Below, one piece after another: positions 28,299 through 36,122 of a DNA stretch of 64,000 nt (its first letter is position 1; each line of letters begins with the position of its first letter). The stretch lies in assembly GCF_022808855.1 (NCBI RefSeq), contig NZ_JAKZLF010000007.1, positions 115,259-179,258 on the forward strand. The letters are read 5' to 3'. The notes under the pieces were generated by a model, which was not told where the DNA came from, did no database searches, and was given only the letters and a program-made list of their open reading frames with translations. Both the position numbers and the translations under genes were made by a program. The DNA comes from Anaeromyxobacter soli. Its GTDB lineage: Bacteria > Myxococcota > Myxococcia > Myxococcales > Anaeromyxobacteraceae.

Positions 28299-29492
28299 TC
28301 AGCGCCCGAGCACCGCGCTCAGCCGGGCGAGCGCGTCGGCGAGCGCGTCCGGAGGCACGGCCGTGAAGCAGAGCCGCACCCAGCTCTCGTAGTCCCGCCC
28401 GCACGCCGGCCCGGGCGTGAGGAGCACGCCCGCCTCCAGGCACCGCTCCAGGAAGCCGGGCAGCCCTTCACCCGGCGCGAACGCCTTCGCCGCATCGAAG
28501 AAGAGGAACGTCCCCGCCTCGGGGGGCGGGATGCCGACGGCGGCCGCGGCGGCGCGACCGGCGGCGGCGTACGCGGCGCGGGCCTCGGCGAGCCAGGCGT
28601 CGCCCCCGTCGAGCGCGGCGGCCGCGGCGAACTGCATGGGACGCGCGGCGCAGTAGCTCTCGTGGAACTGGAGCGCCCGTATGGCGCGCATCGCCTCTGG
28701 CGGGCCGTGGGTGTAGCCGATGCGCGCCCCGGCGAGCGCGTGGCTCTTCGAGAGCGTGTGGGTGACGACGGTGCGCCCCGCGAGGTCGGGGCGGCGCCAC
28801 AGCGGCCGGTGCTCCCCGGCGTGCACCAGGTCCTCGTAGGCCTCGTCCGCGATCACCCACAGGTCGTGCCGGCGCGCCACTGCCGCGATGGCCTCGGCGA
28901 CGGCGTCGGGGAGCAGCCGCCCGGTGGGGTTGTTGGGGGCGTTCACGTAGATGGCCGCGGTGCGCGGCCCGATCGCCCGCTCGAGCGCGGCCTCCGGATC
29001 GAAGCCCGGCTCCGCGAAGCGCGTGAAGAACGGGACCTCCACGCTGGTGCACCCGTGGGAGATGGCGATCCCGCGGATGAGCGGCCAGAACGGGGACGGC
29101 ACGACGAGCTCGTCGCCGGGCGAGAGGAGCGCCCCGACCACGATGGCGAGCCCGGTGGTCGCGCCGGGCATCACCTGCAGGCAGGCCGGATCCACCTCGA
29201 CGCCGTGGCGCGACGCGAGCCGGCGGAGGATCGCGGCGAGCAGCGCGGGCTCTCCCTGGACCGGAGCGTAGCCGTGGAGCCGCGGGTGCGCGTCGGCGCG
29301 CTGCGCCTCGGCGCGCGCGGCGGGGAGCGGATCGAGCCACGTGTCGCCGACGTGGAGGGGATGGACCGGCCCGGGCCGCTCGCGCGCCCGGGCGGCGAGC
29401 GCGCTGTAGACGTCGTGGGACAGGCTGGCGACGACTGGGGCGACGCGGGGGTGGCGCGGCATCGGGCTCCTCGGGCGCGTTTCCACTCCCAT
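28299..29492 (-). CDS. Class I/II PLP-dependent aminotransferase
   Basis: A 397-residue fold-type I aminotransferase. Visible features are the substrate/PLP motif NAPNNPTGR, the Asp-Ala-Tyr segment VIADEAYEDLV that contacts the pyridine N and O3', and the PLP Lys in LSKSHALAGARIGY. A C-terminal Arg (ESWVRLCF) would bind the substrate carboxylate. The reaction is amino transfer between an amino acid and 2-oxoacid; the specificity cannot be read. It lies alone between the DUF6544 gene and a small divergent membrane protein. Confidence 0.9.
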   Translation of the reverse strand: MGVETRPRSPMPRHPRVAPVVASLSHDVYSALAARARERPGPVHPLHVGDTWLDPLPAARAEAQRADAHPRLHGYAPVQGEPALLAAILRRLASRHGVEVDPACLQVMPGATTGLAIVVGALLSPGDELVVPSPFWPLIRGIAISHGCTSVEVPFFTRFAEPGFDPEAALERAIGPRTAAIYVNAPNNPTGRLLPDAVAEAIAAVARRHDLWVIADEAYEDLVHAGEHRPLWRRPDLAGRTVVTHTLSKSHALAGARIGYTHGPPEAMRAIRALQFHESYCAARPMQFAAAAALDGGDAWLAEARAAYAAAGRAAAAAVGIPPPEAGTFLFFDAAKAFAPGEGLPGFLERCLEAGVLLTPGPACGRDYESWVRLCFTAVPPDALADALARLSAVLGR

Positions 29493-29560
29493 ACACCGGC
29501 GGACGCACCGGCGCGCGGGCCCTTGCGCGCAGAGGCACGCCCGTCGATCATCCGCGACGC

Positions 29561-29815
29561 ATGGGCATCGGCCGCGTCGAGCTCCTCGTCGTCCTCCTCA
29601 CCGCGCTCGCGGCGATCTCGGTCGCCTGGTTCGCCCGGAGCGGGCGCTGGCGCCAGCGCCGATTCGTCCCGCTCACGATCGCCTTGCTCAGCGCGTACGC
29701 GCTCCTCGCCCGCCGGCTCGGCTGGGGCGAGCTGCTCGTGCTGGCGGTGCTCGTCGTTCCGCTCGTGTTCCTCCCCGCGCGCCTCGTCCGCCCGGGCAGC
29801 GGCTCCCGCGGCTGA
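29561..29815 (+). CDS. Small membrane protein
   Basis: An 84-residue protein with three hydrophobic stretches (residues 7-23, 35-48 and 55-72) separated by short Arg-rich loops (RSGRWRQRRF, ARRLGWG). No family is recognised. The coding pattern matches its neighbours (third positions almost all G/C). No good Shine-Dalgarno precedes the ATG, which lowers confidence. It is divergent from the aminotransferase and 147 bp upstream of a histidine kinase. Confidence 0.55.
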   Translation: MGIGRVELLVVLLTALAAISVAWFARSGRWRQRRFVPLTIALLSAYALLARRLGWGELLVLAVLVVPLVFLPARLVRPGSGSRG

Positions 29816-29962
29816 CGCGCTGGATCTCCGCGAGCGCCGCGGGCCCCGCCGCGCCGGCGTCGCGCGCATCTCCCGTTCGGGCGACGCTCCGCCGAGCTAC
29901 GTGAGACCCCGCCGCCCCCTCAGGAGTTGCGGCACCTCGGCGCGAGCCGTAGGAGCCGATGG

Positions 29963-31312
29963 ATGCACGCCTCCACCGACAGCGGGATCGACGGCTTCGG
30001 CCGGCTGCGGTGGGGCAGCCACGTCTGCCTCTTCCATCGGACCGCGCGAGAGCTCGGGGACGTCCTCGTCCCCTTCCTGCGCCGGGGGCTCGAGCAGGGG
30101 GAGCGCTGCGTCTGGGTGACGGCGGCGCCGCTCGAGGCGGACGCCGCGCGGCGTGCCCTCGCCGCGGCGGTGCCCGATCTCGGCGCGCGGGAGGCGCGCG
30201 GGCAGCTCGAGATCCTCGAGCACGAGCGCTGGTACCGCGCGGCGGGCGGCGACGACGGCGCGCGGGTCGTGCAGAGCTGGCTCGTGCGCGAGGAGGCGGC
30301 CCGCCGCGCGGGGTTCACCGGGCTCCGCGTCGCCGGCAGCGCGGGCCCGGAGGGCGCGTGCGGCGCCCCGGGCTTCCTGGAGTATGAGGCGCGCGTGAGC
30401 GCCGCCTTCGCGCGGCGCAGGCTGCTCGCGCTGTGCAGCTACGGGCTCGACGGCTGCGACGCCGGCACGGCGCTCGAGGTCGTGCGCTACCACGATCGGA
30501 CCCTCTCGCTCCGCGGCGGAGCCTGCGAGGTCATCGCTCCCGGGCGGGCGCGCGCCGGCGAGGAGCCGCTCGAGCGGCGCGCCGCCGTGCTCGAGGCCGC
30601 GCTCCGCGCGCGAGAGGAGCTCATCGTCGTCGCCTCGCACGAGCTCCGCACCCCCATGGCGTCGCTGCAGCTCCTCGTCGACTCGCTGCTCCGCGCGCGC
30701 GAGCGGACGAATCGCTCCGCGGAGGACGAGCACCGCCGGCTCGAGCGCGCGGCGGCCCAGTGCCAGCGGATCGCACGGCTGCTCGACGATCTCCTCCACG
30801 TGTCCCGACCCGGCCAGCGCGCGGAGGTCGTCCCTTCCGACGCGGATCTGTCGGCGATCGCCCGCGAGGTCGCGGAGCGGATGCAGGAGCCGCTCGCCCG
30901 CGTCGGCTGCGCGCTCACGCTGTCGGTCCCCGCCGCGACGCCGGGCCGCTGGGACAGGCTCCGCCTCGAGCAGGTGCTCACGAACCTGCTCGCGAACGCC
31001 GCGCGGCACGCGGGCGGAGGTCCGGTCGAGCTCTCCATCGCCGCGAGCGCCGCCGGCCCCGTCGTGTCGGTCCGCGATCACGGCCCCGGCGTGCCGCCGG
31101 AGGCGCGGACCCGCGTGTTCGCCCGCTACGCGCAGCTCGAGGGCGGTCGCCGCCTCGGCGGCGTGGGCGTGGGGCTGTGGGTCGTCCGGCGCATCGTCGA
31201 GGCACACGGAGGGCGCGTGGAGATCCGCGACACGCCGGGAGGCGGCGCGACGTTCCTCGTGACGCTGCCGTGGGACGCGGCGCGCCAGGAGGCGGGCGCC
31301 GCCGCGAGCTGA
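29963..31312 (+). CDS. MEDS-domain sensor histidine kinase
   Basis: Soluble histidine kinase of 449 residues. The N-terminal part (about 10-180) is a MEDS/DcmR-type sensory domain (SHVCLFHRTARELGDVLVPFL, EQGERCVWVTAAP), which is thought to sense small organic compounds. Then come HisKA with VVASHELRTPMASLQ and HATPase_c with the N box TNLLANAARHA, the G1 box RDHGPGVP and the G2 box GVGVGL. ATG at 29963 is chosen over an upstream TTG because AGGAG lies exactly 7 nt before it. There are no membrane segments. No response regulator is adjacent, so its partner is elsewhere. A long hairpin follows the stop. Confidence 0.9.
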   Translation: MHASTDSGIDGFGRLRWGSHVCLFHRTARELGDVLVPFLRRGLEQGERCVWVTAAPLEADAARRALAAAVPDLGAREARGQLEILEHERWYRAAGGDDGARVVQSWLVREEAARRAGFTGLRVAGSAGPEGACGAPGFLEYEARVSAAFARRRLLALCSYGLDGCDAGTALEVVRYHDRTLSLRGGACEVIAPGRARAGEEPLERRAAVLEAALRAREELIVVASHELRTPMASLQLLVDSLLRARERTNRSAEDEHRRLERAAAQCQRIARLLDDLLHVSRPGQRAEVVPSDADLSAIAREVAERMQEPLARVGCALTLSVPAATPGRWDRLRLEQVLTNLLANAARHAGGGPVELSIAASAAGPVVSVRDHGPGVPPEARTRVFARYAQLEGGRRLGGVGVGLWVVRRIVEAHGGRVEIRDTPGGGATFLVTLPWDAARQEAGAAAS

Positions 31313-31366
31313 TGACGAGACGCGCGTGCCCGGCCCGCTCGCGGGCGGGCCGGGGCGCGCGTCATC
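31311..31366 (+). terminator. Long G+C hairpin after the MEDS kinase
   Basis: A nested stem begins with GATGAC and closes with GTCATC, with inner arms CCCGGCCCGC/GCGGGCGGGCCGGG in between; about 20 pairs with small bulges. It starts at the kinase stop codon and could also terminate the opposing collagen-like gene ending at 31394. Confidence 0.6.
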
Positions 31367-31393
31367 GACCGCGGTCGAGCGGTCGCCAGCCGA

Positions 31394-32203
31394 CTAGAAG
31401 GCGTACCCGCAGATGACGGTCACCTTGGCGGCGTACGCCTCGGGCTGCGTGGCGAACTCGCCGATCCAGGCCAGGCCGTCCGCGCTCGGATACGTTCCGA
31501 CGAGCGTGCCGAGACGATCCGAGCGGGCGCCGCCGGAGAGCGCCTTCTTGCCGCTCGGGCACGTGGTCGTGATCTGCTGCGTCGTCAGCGTGCTCGGGTT
31601 CACGAACACGGAGCGGGAGAGGATCTGGTAGCCGGAGACGCCGTTCGCGCCCTGCGGACCCGCCGGTCCCATCGGCCCGATCTGGCCGGCCGGCCCGGTC
31701 TCGCCCTGCGGCCCCGCCGGCCCCATCGGCCCGACGAAGCCGCGCGGCCCCTCCGGTCCGGTCGCTCCCTGCGGCCCCGTGAGCCCCTGGGGTCCCATGT
31801 CACCGCGCGGCCCCTGCGGCCCCTGCGGCCCCGTCGCGCCCTGCGGCCCGGCCGGTCCGGCCGGCCCGGCGGGCCCGGCGGGCCCCTGCGCTCCCTCGGC
31901 GCCGATCGTCACGTCCATCGTCGCGCTCGCGTTTCCCGGCGCCTGCACCACGGTGAGCCGGTAGGTGCCCGGGGGCATTCCCTGCGGCAGCGCCGCCACG
32001 ACGTCGGTGGGCGAGTGGCTCTTCACGTCGAGGACGGTCCTGCCGACGAGGACCGTCGCGGCCTGGGCGCCGAAGCCCTGCCCCTTCACGAACAGCATGC
32101 CGGTGCCGAGATCCGCGTCGGCGCGCGTGATCTCGACCTTGCCCTGCTGGGCAAGCGCCGCCTGCGCTGACAGCGCGAGCACGAGCGCTACGATCGTCTT
32201 CAT
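31394..32203 (-). CDS. Secreted collagen-like (Gly-X-Y) protein
   Basis: Exported protein of 269 residues. A signal peptide (cleavage after AALA, residue 18) is followed by an IPT/TIG-like beta domain (about 25-100), then 30 uninterrupted Gly-X-Y triplets (residues 101-190) rich in GPA, GPQ and GAT, and a C-terminal domain (about 191-269) with two Cys (TTCPSGKK and VICGYAF) that may drive trimerisation. It is likely a surface or extracellular filament-forming protein. ATG at 32203 has GGGGAGGGG upstream. DNA of the triplet region is internally repetitive. Confidence 0.88.
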   Translation of the reverse strand: MKTIVALVLALSAQAALAQQGKVEITRADADLGTGMLFVKGQGFGAQAATVLVGRTVLDVKSHSPTDVVAALPQGMPPGTYRLTVVQAPGNASATMDVTIGAEGAQGPAGPAGPAGPAGPQGATGPQGPQGPRGDMGPQGLTGPQGATGPEGPRGFVGPMGPAGPQGETGPAGQIGPMGPAGPQGANGVSGYQILSRSVFVNPSTLTTQQITTTCPSGKKALSGGARSDRLGTLVGTYPSADGLAWIGEFATQPEAYAAKVTVICGYAF

Positions 32204-32484
32204 GGTGAGCCCCTCCCCGGCCGAATCACGGTCGGTGACGCGTACTGTCCGACGATCGCGCGTCGCTTTTCCATGTCCCCAAAGGGCCTGTGAACAGGAC
32301 ACCTCCACGCGTCCACATTTCACACACCGTCTACACGCCCGTTGCGCTCACACGCCTACAGCGTCGCTCACTCGGGGTGAACGACGCCGGGCGCGCGCCG
32401 CCGCGGCGCGGCGCCTCCCCGCGCCACCCTCGGCTGCGCGATCCCGCCCTCCTCGCTATGCTGCCCGGGGGCGGGAGGAACGGC

Positions 32485-32688
32485 ATGGCGGGACAGGGAT
32501 CGACGGGCAACGTGATCGCGGCGCTGGCGAGCTTCTTCATCCCGGGGCTCGGTCAGCTCATCCAGGGACGCCCGCTCCTCGCGCTCGTGATGTTCGTGCT
32601 CGCCGGCCTGCTCTGGCTCGTGTTCCTCGGGTGGATCGTCCACCTCTGGTCGATCATCGACGCCGCGCGCTTCAGGCCGCGCGGGTGA
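32485..32688 (+). CDS. Small TM2-like membrane protein
   Basis: A 67-residue protein with two hydrophobic segments. ASFFIPGLGQLIQGRPLLALVMF and the C-terminal WIVHLWSIIDAARF are characteristic of small TM2-type proteins (PGLGQ motif in the first turn, D near the end of the second helix). ATG at 32485 is supported by GGGAGGA 5 nt upstream. The role is unknown. The 281-bp gap to the divergent collagen-like gene contains no other gene but has the most A/T-rich bases nearby, consistent with promoters. Confidence 0.75.
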   Translation: MAGQGSTGNVIAALASFFIPGLGQLIQGRPLLALVMFVLAGLLWLVFLGWIVHLWSIIDAARFRPRG

Positions 32689-32748
32689 GCCACAGCGCAG
32701 GCAGCCGGCGTTCGCCGCGGCAGGGGAAAGCCCTGGCGGACAGCGCAA

Positions 32749-33006
32749 TCACGCCTCGGCGGGCGCCCCGCCCACCGTGCGGAGCATGCCCCGGAACTGC
32801 TGGAGGAGCCGCATCACGCCGTCGCCGAGGTCCACCGCCTGTCCGCGGTCGTCGGCCTCGCGCAGGATCGCGGCGACCCGCTCGAGCGCGTCGGCCAGGT
32901 CCACGAGCGAGGAGGGGACGCGGAGCACGCCCTCCGCGTGGCGGAACCGCACGAGCTCGAGCTCGATGAGGCTCGCGAGGAGGCCGGGGTCGCGGATCTC
33001 GATCAT
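32749..33006 (-). CDS. Small hypothetical protein
   Basis: An 85-residue, mostly helical acidic protein (MIEIRDPGLLASLIELELVR at the start; LADALERVAAILREAD in the middle). No family is recognised. Coding bias is consistent with its neighbours, but the ribosome site is weak, so the call is moderate. It is divergent from the large PAS kinase at 33203; a perfect 14-bp palindrome lies between them and could regulate both. Confidence 0.55.
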   Translation of the reverse strand: MIEIRDPGLLASLIELELVRFRHAEGVLRVPSSLVDLADALERVAAILREADDRGQAVDLGDGVMRLLQQFRGMLRTVGGAPAEA

Positions 33007-33058
33007 GGTGCTGCTCGACAAGCTGGCAGCGGCCCCGCACCGCGCAACCCGACGCTCC

Positions 33059-33072
33059 AGGGGACGTCCCCT
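33059..33072. promoter_or_regulatory. Perfect 14-bp palindrome between divergent genes
   Basis: AGGGGACGTCCCCT is fully self-complementary and lies 53 bp upstream of the small gene at 32749-33006 and 131 bp upstream of the kinase at 33203. It is a candidate operator; no known regulator box is matched. Confidence 0.35.
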
Positions 33073-33202
33073 CGGGGCGGAGCCGTGACGCACCTCGCGA
33101 GGCGAAGGGGCTCGCCCTCCGTCCCACCGAGCGGGCGCACGCACCGGCGCCCACCCTTGCGTACGGAATGCGCAGAGGTGCGTGAGCTGTTGATCGGCAG
33201 CA

Positions 33203-36112
33203 ATGGGGGGCATTCCGCTTTGGCGCTCCATCACCGGGCGCGTGGTCCTCGTGGTCCTCGCGTGGCTCGTTCCGTTCGTCGCCATCTCGGCGTGCGCGGG
33301 GGCGGTCGTGTACCGCGAGCGCATCGAGGCCGAGCTCGACGCGAACCTCGAGCTCGCCCGCGCGGCCTCCCACGCGTTCGACGGGTTCGTGCGCGACGTG
33401 CTCCGCCAGGAGGAGCTCGTCGGCGACGCGATCGCGACGCGACGGCTCGCGCCGGACGTGGTCGATCTCCTCCTCTCTCGCGCCGACCAGGAGTACGTCT
33501 CCGTCCGGGATCTCTCCTGGGTGACCCCCGACGGGCGTCTCGTCGCCTCGAGCGACCGCAGGCTCGTCGGGCGCTCGACGGCGGGGCGCGACGACCTGCG
33601 GCGGATCCTCGCCGGGGCGGTCTTCACCGTGAGCGACGTCCGCGCGGCGGACGCGGACGGCGCGCGCAGCGTCGCGATCGCGCGCGGGATCCGGGAAGGC
33701 GGCGAGCTCAAGGGGATCGTCCTCGCCACCGTGGACGCGACGCGCCTCGGCGAGCTCTCCCTCCCCTTCGAGCGGCTCGGCCGCGCCGACATCGCGCTCG
33801 CCGATCGCCGCGGCGAGATCGTCTTCCGCCGGCCGGGCGCGGGCGGGCCGGCGGGCGGCGTGCTCGACACGGCCGCGGTCGCGCAGGCGCTCCGCGGGGG
33901 GGAGATCGCGCGGAGGACCCCCGACGGCGGCGCCATCACGGCGACGGTGCCGGTGAGCCTCGTCGGCTGGTCCGCCGTCGCGAGCCGCTCCTTCGCCGAC
34001 GTCGCCTCGCCCTTCCGCACCGCCATCGCCCGCGCCGCGGGGCTCGGGGCCGCCGCGGCGTCGCTGGCGGTGCTGGTCTCGATCCTCGTCACCCGGCGCA
34101 TCGCCCGCTCGCTGCGCCGCCTCGAGCAGCACGTCCAGGAGCTCGGCCGCGGGAGCGCCGACCTCGCCGAGGTCACCGGTCCCGGAGAGATCGTCCGCCT
34201 CGGGCGCGCCTTCGACGACATGGCGAAGAAGCTCGTCGCCGCGAACGCCTCGCTCGTGCTGCACGAGCGGATCTTCGAGACCTCCCCGGACTCGATGATC
34301 CTCCTCGACCGCGGGCTGCGCCTGCGAGCGGTGAACCCCGCCTACGCCGCGATGCGCGGGCTCCCCACCGCGGACCTGCTCGGGCGACCGCTCGTGGAGA
34401 TCATCGGCCTCGACGCGTTCGACGCGATGGCGCCGCGCATCGAGCGCGCCTTCTCCGGGGAGTCGGTGCAGTACGAGCTCTGGACGGACCTGCCCGCCGG
34501 GCGCCGCTGCGTCGAGGCGAGCTACCAGCCGGTCCGCGAGGGCAGCCGGCTCGAGCACGTCGCCGTGCGGTTCCGCGACGTCACCGACCGCCGCCACGCC
34601 GAGGCGGCGGCCGCGCAGTCGCTCGTGATCGTCGAGGCGGAGCGCCGCCGCTTCGAGGCGGTGTTCCGCGAGGCGCCCGCCGGCATCGTGATCTTCGACG
34701 GGCGGGACCTCCGCGCGAAGTGGTCCAACCGGACCTACCTCTCGTTCCTGGACGCGCCGTTCGCGCAGCTCGGGATCGAGGGGCTCCGGATCGAGGACTT
34801 CGTGCCGAACGCGCGCGAGTCCGGGCTCGTCGAGGTCCTCCGGAGGGTCGCGGCGACCGGCAAGCCCGCCGACACGCCCGAGTACCGGCACGACGGCCTC
34901 GCGCGCGGCGCGACCTGGTGGCGCTGGTCGGTGCGGCCCATCCCGGGCGAGAACGGGGCCGACGTCCTCCTCCTCGTGACCGAGGTCACCGAGCAGGTGG
35001 AGGCGCGCAAGGTGGCCGAGGACGAGCGGCTCCGGCTCGAGACCATCCTGCGGACGCTGCCCGTCGGCGTCGTCATCGCCGGGCCCGACGGCCGCGCGGC
35101 GAGCTCGAACGATCACGCCCGCCACATCTGGGGCGGCGACGCCGCGCTCGATGCCTACCGGGGCGCCTGGGCGGAGACCGGCCTCGCGCTCGCGCCCGGA
35201 GACTGGGCCATCCAGCGCGCGGTGCTCCGGGGCGAGACCGTGACGGGTGAGCTCATCGACATCGTGCGCTTCGACGGGACGCGCGCCACGATCCTCAACA
35301 ACGCCGCCCCGATCCGCGACGCCTTCGGCCGCATCACCGGCGCCGTCGCGGCGTTCCAGGACGTCACCGAGACGCGCCGCGCGCAGCAGGAGGCGGAGGA
35401 CGCCGTGCGGCGCCGCGACGAGGTGCTCGCCATCGTCTCCCACGACCTGCGCACCCCGCTCAGCGCGATCGTCATGGGCGCGCGCTTGCTCGGGGGCGCC
35501 GCGGCGGGGGATCCGGAGCGCGTGCGCACCACCGCGGCGCGGATCGCGAGCGCGGGCGACCGCATGAACCGCCTCATCGGCGACCTGCTCGACCTCGCCA
35601 GCCTGGAGGGGGGCGGCCTGTCGATGCATCGCGAGCCGCTCGCGCCGCAGACGCTGGCGCGGGAGGCGGCGGACGTCATCCGCCCCCAGGCGGAGACGAA
35701 GGGGCTCGAGGTGCGCTGCCGCGCGCCGGAGGAGCTGCCGCTCGTGTCGTGCGATCACGATCGCGTCCTGCAGGTCCTCGGCAACCTCACCTCGAACGCT
35801 GTCAAGGCGACCGCACACGGGCACGTGGCCATCAGCGTGAGCGTGGAGGGGGATCACGTCGTCTTCGAGGTGCGCGACACCGGGCCCGGGATCCCCGCGG
35901 AGGAGCTGCCGCACGTGTTCGATCGGTTCCGGCGGGGCCGCTCCGCGCCCTACGCGGGCACCGGCCTCGGCCTCGCGATCGCCCGCGCGCTGATCGAGGC
36001 GCACGGGGGGCGGATCTGGGCCGAGAGCACGCCGGGGGTCGGCACCATGGTCCGCTTCGCGCTGCCCACCGCGAGCACCTCGGCGCTCGAGCAAACCGCC
36101 GTCGCCGGCTGA
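33203..36112 (+). CDS. Membrane sensor kinase: Cache-HAMP-PAS(3)-HisKA-HATPase
   Basis: Large transmembrane histidine kinase of 969 residues. A first helix (about 12-32), an extracytoplasmic dCache-like domain (about 35-270), a second helix (about 278-300) and HAMP lead to three PAS domains (about 350-470, 480-600, 610-725), then HisKA with AIVSHDLRTPLSAI and HATPase_c with intact GNLTSNAVKAT, RDTGPGIP and GTGLGLAIAR boxes. All catalytic motifs look functional. It converges with a second kinase, with 10 bp between stop codons, and is very similar to it in the catalytic part, suggesting a duplicated module. Confidence 0.92.
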   Translation: MGGIPLWRSITGRVVLVVLAWLVPFVAISACAGAVVYRERIEAELDANLELARAASHAFDGFVRDVLRQEELVGDAIATRRLAPDVVDLLLSRADQEYVSVRDLSWVTPDGRLVASSDRRLVGRSTAGRDDLRRILAGAVFTVSDVRAADADGARSVAIARGIREGGELKGIVLATVDATRLGELSLPFERLGRADIALADRRGEIVFRRPGAGGPAGGVLDTAAVAQALRGGEIARRTPDGGAITATVPVSLVGWSAVASRSFADVASPFRTAIARAAGLGAAAASLAVLVSILVTRRIARSLRRLEQHVQELGRGSADLAEVTGPGEIVRLGRAFDDMAKKLVAANASLVLHERIFETSPDSMILLDRGLRLRAVNPAYAAMRGLPTADLLGRPLVEIIGLDAFDAMAPRIERAFSGESVQYELWTDLPAGRRCVEASYQPVREGSRLEHVAVRFRDVTDRRHAEAAAAQSLVIVEAERRRFEAVFREAPAGIVIFDGRDLRAKWSNRTYLSFLDAPFAQLGIEGLRIEDFVPNARESGLVEVLRRVAATGKPADTPEYRHDGLARGATWWRWSVRPIPGENGADVLLLVTEVTEQVEARKVAEDERLRLETILRTLPVGVVIAGPDGRAASSNDHARHIWGGDAALDAYRGAWAETGLALAPGDWAIQRAVLRGETVTGELIDIVRFDGTRATILNNAAPIRDAFGRITGAVAAFQDVTETRRAQQEAEDAVRRRDEVLAIVSHDLRTPLSAIVMGARLLGGAAAGDPERVRTTAARIASAGDRMNRLIGDLLDLASLEGGGLSMHREPLAPQTLAREAADVIRPQAETKGLEVRCRAPEELPLVSCDHDRVLQVLGNLTSNAVKATAHGHVAISVSVEGDHVVFEVRDTGPGIPAEELPHVFDRFRRGRSAPYAGTGLGLAIARALIEAHGGRIWAESTPGVGTMVRFALPTASTSALEQTAVAG

Positions 36113-36122
36113 CGACGAGCGC

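Noticed and set aside
31640..31900. Repetitive G+C-rich DNA as a satellite or CRISPR
   Set aside because: The periodicity is that of Gly-X-Y codons in the collagen-like gene.
32672..36094. A 1140-codon minus-strand open frame opposite the Cache-PAS kinase
   Set aside because: The plus-strand kinase has complete HisKA and HATPase motifs; the antisense frame has none and is compositionally biased.
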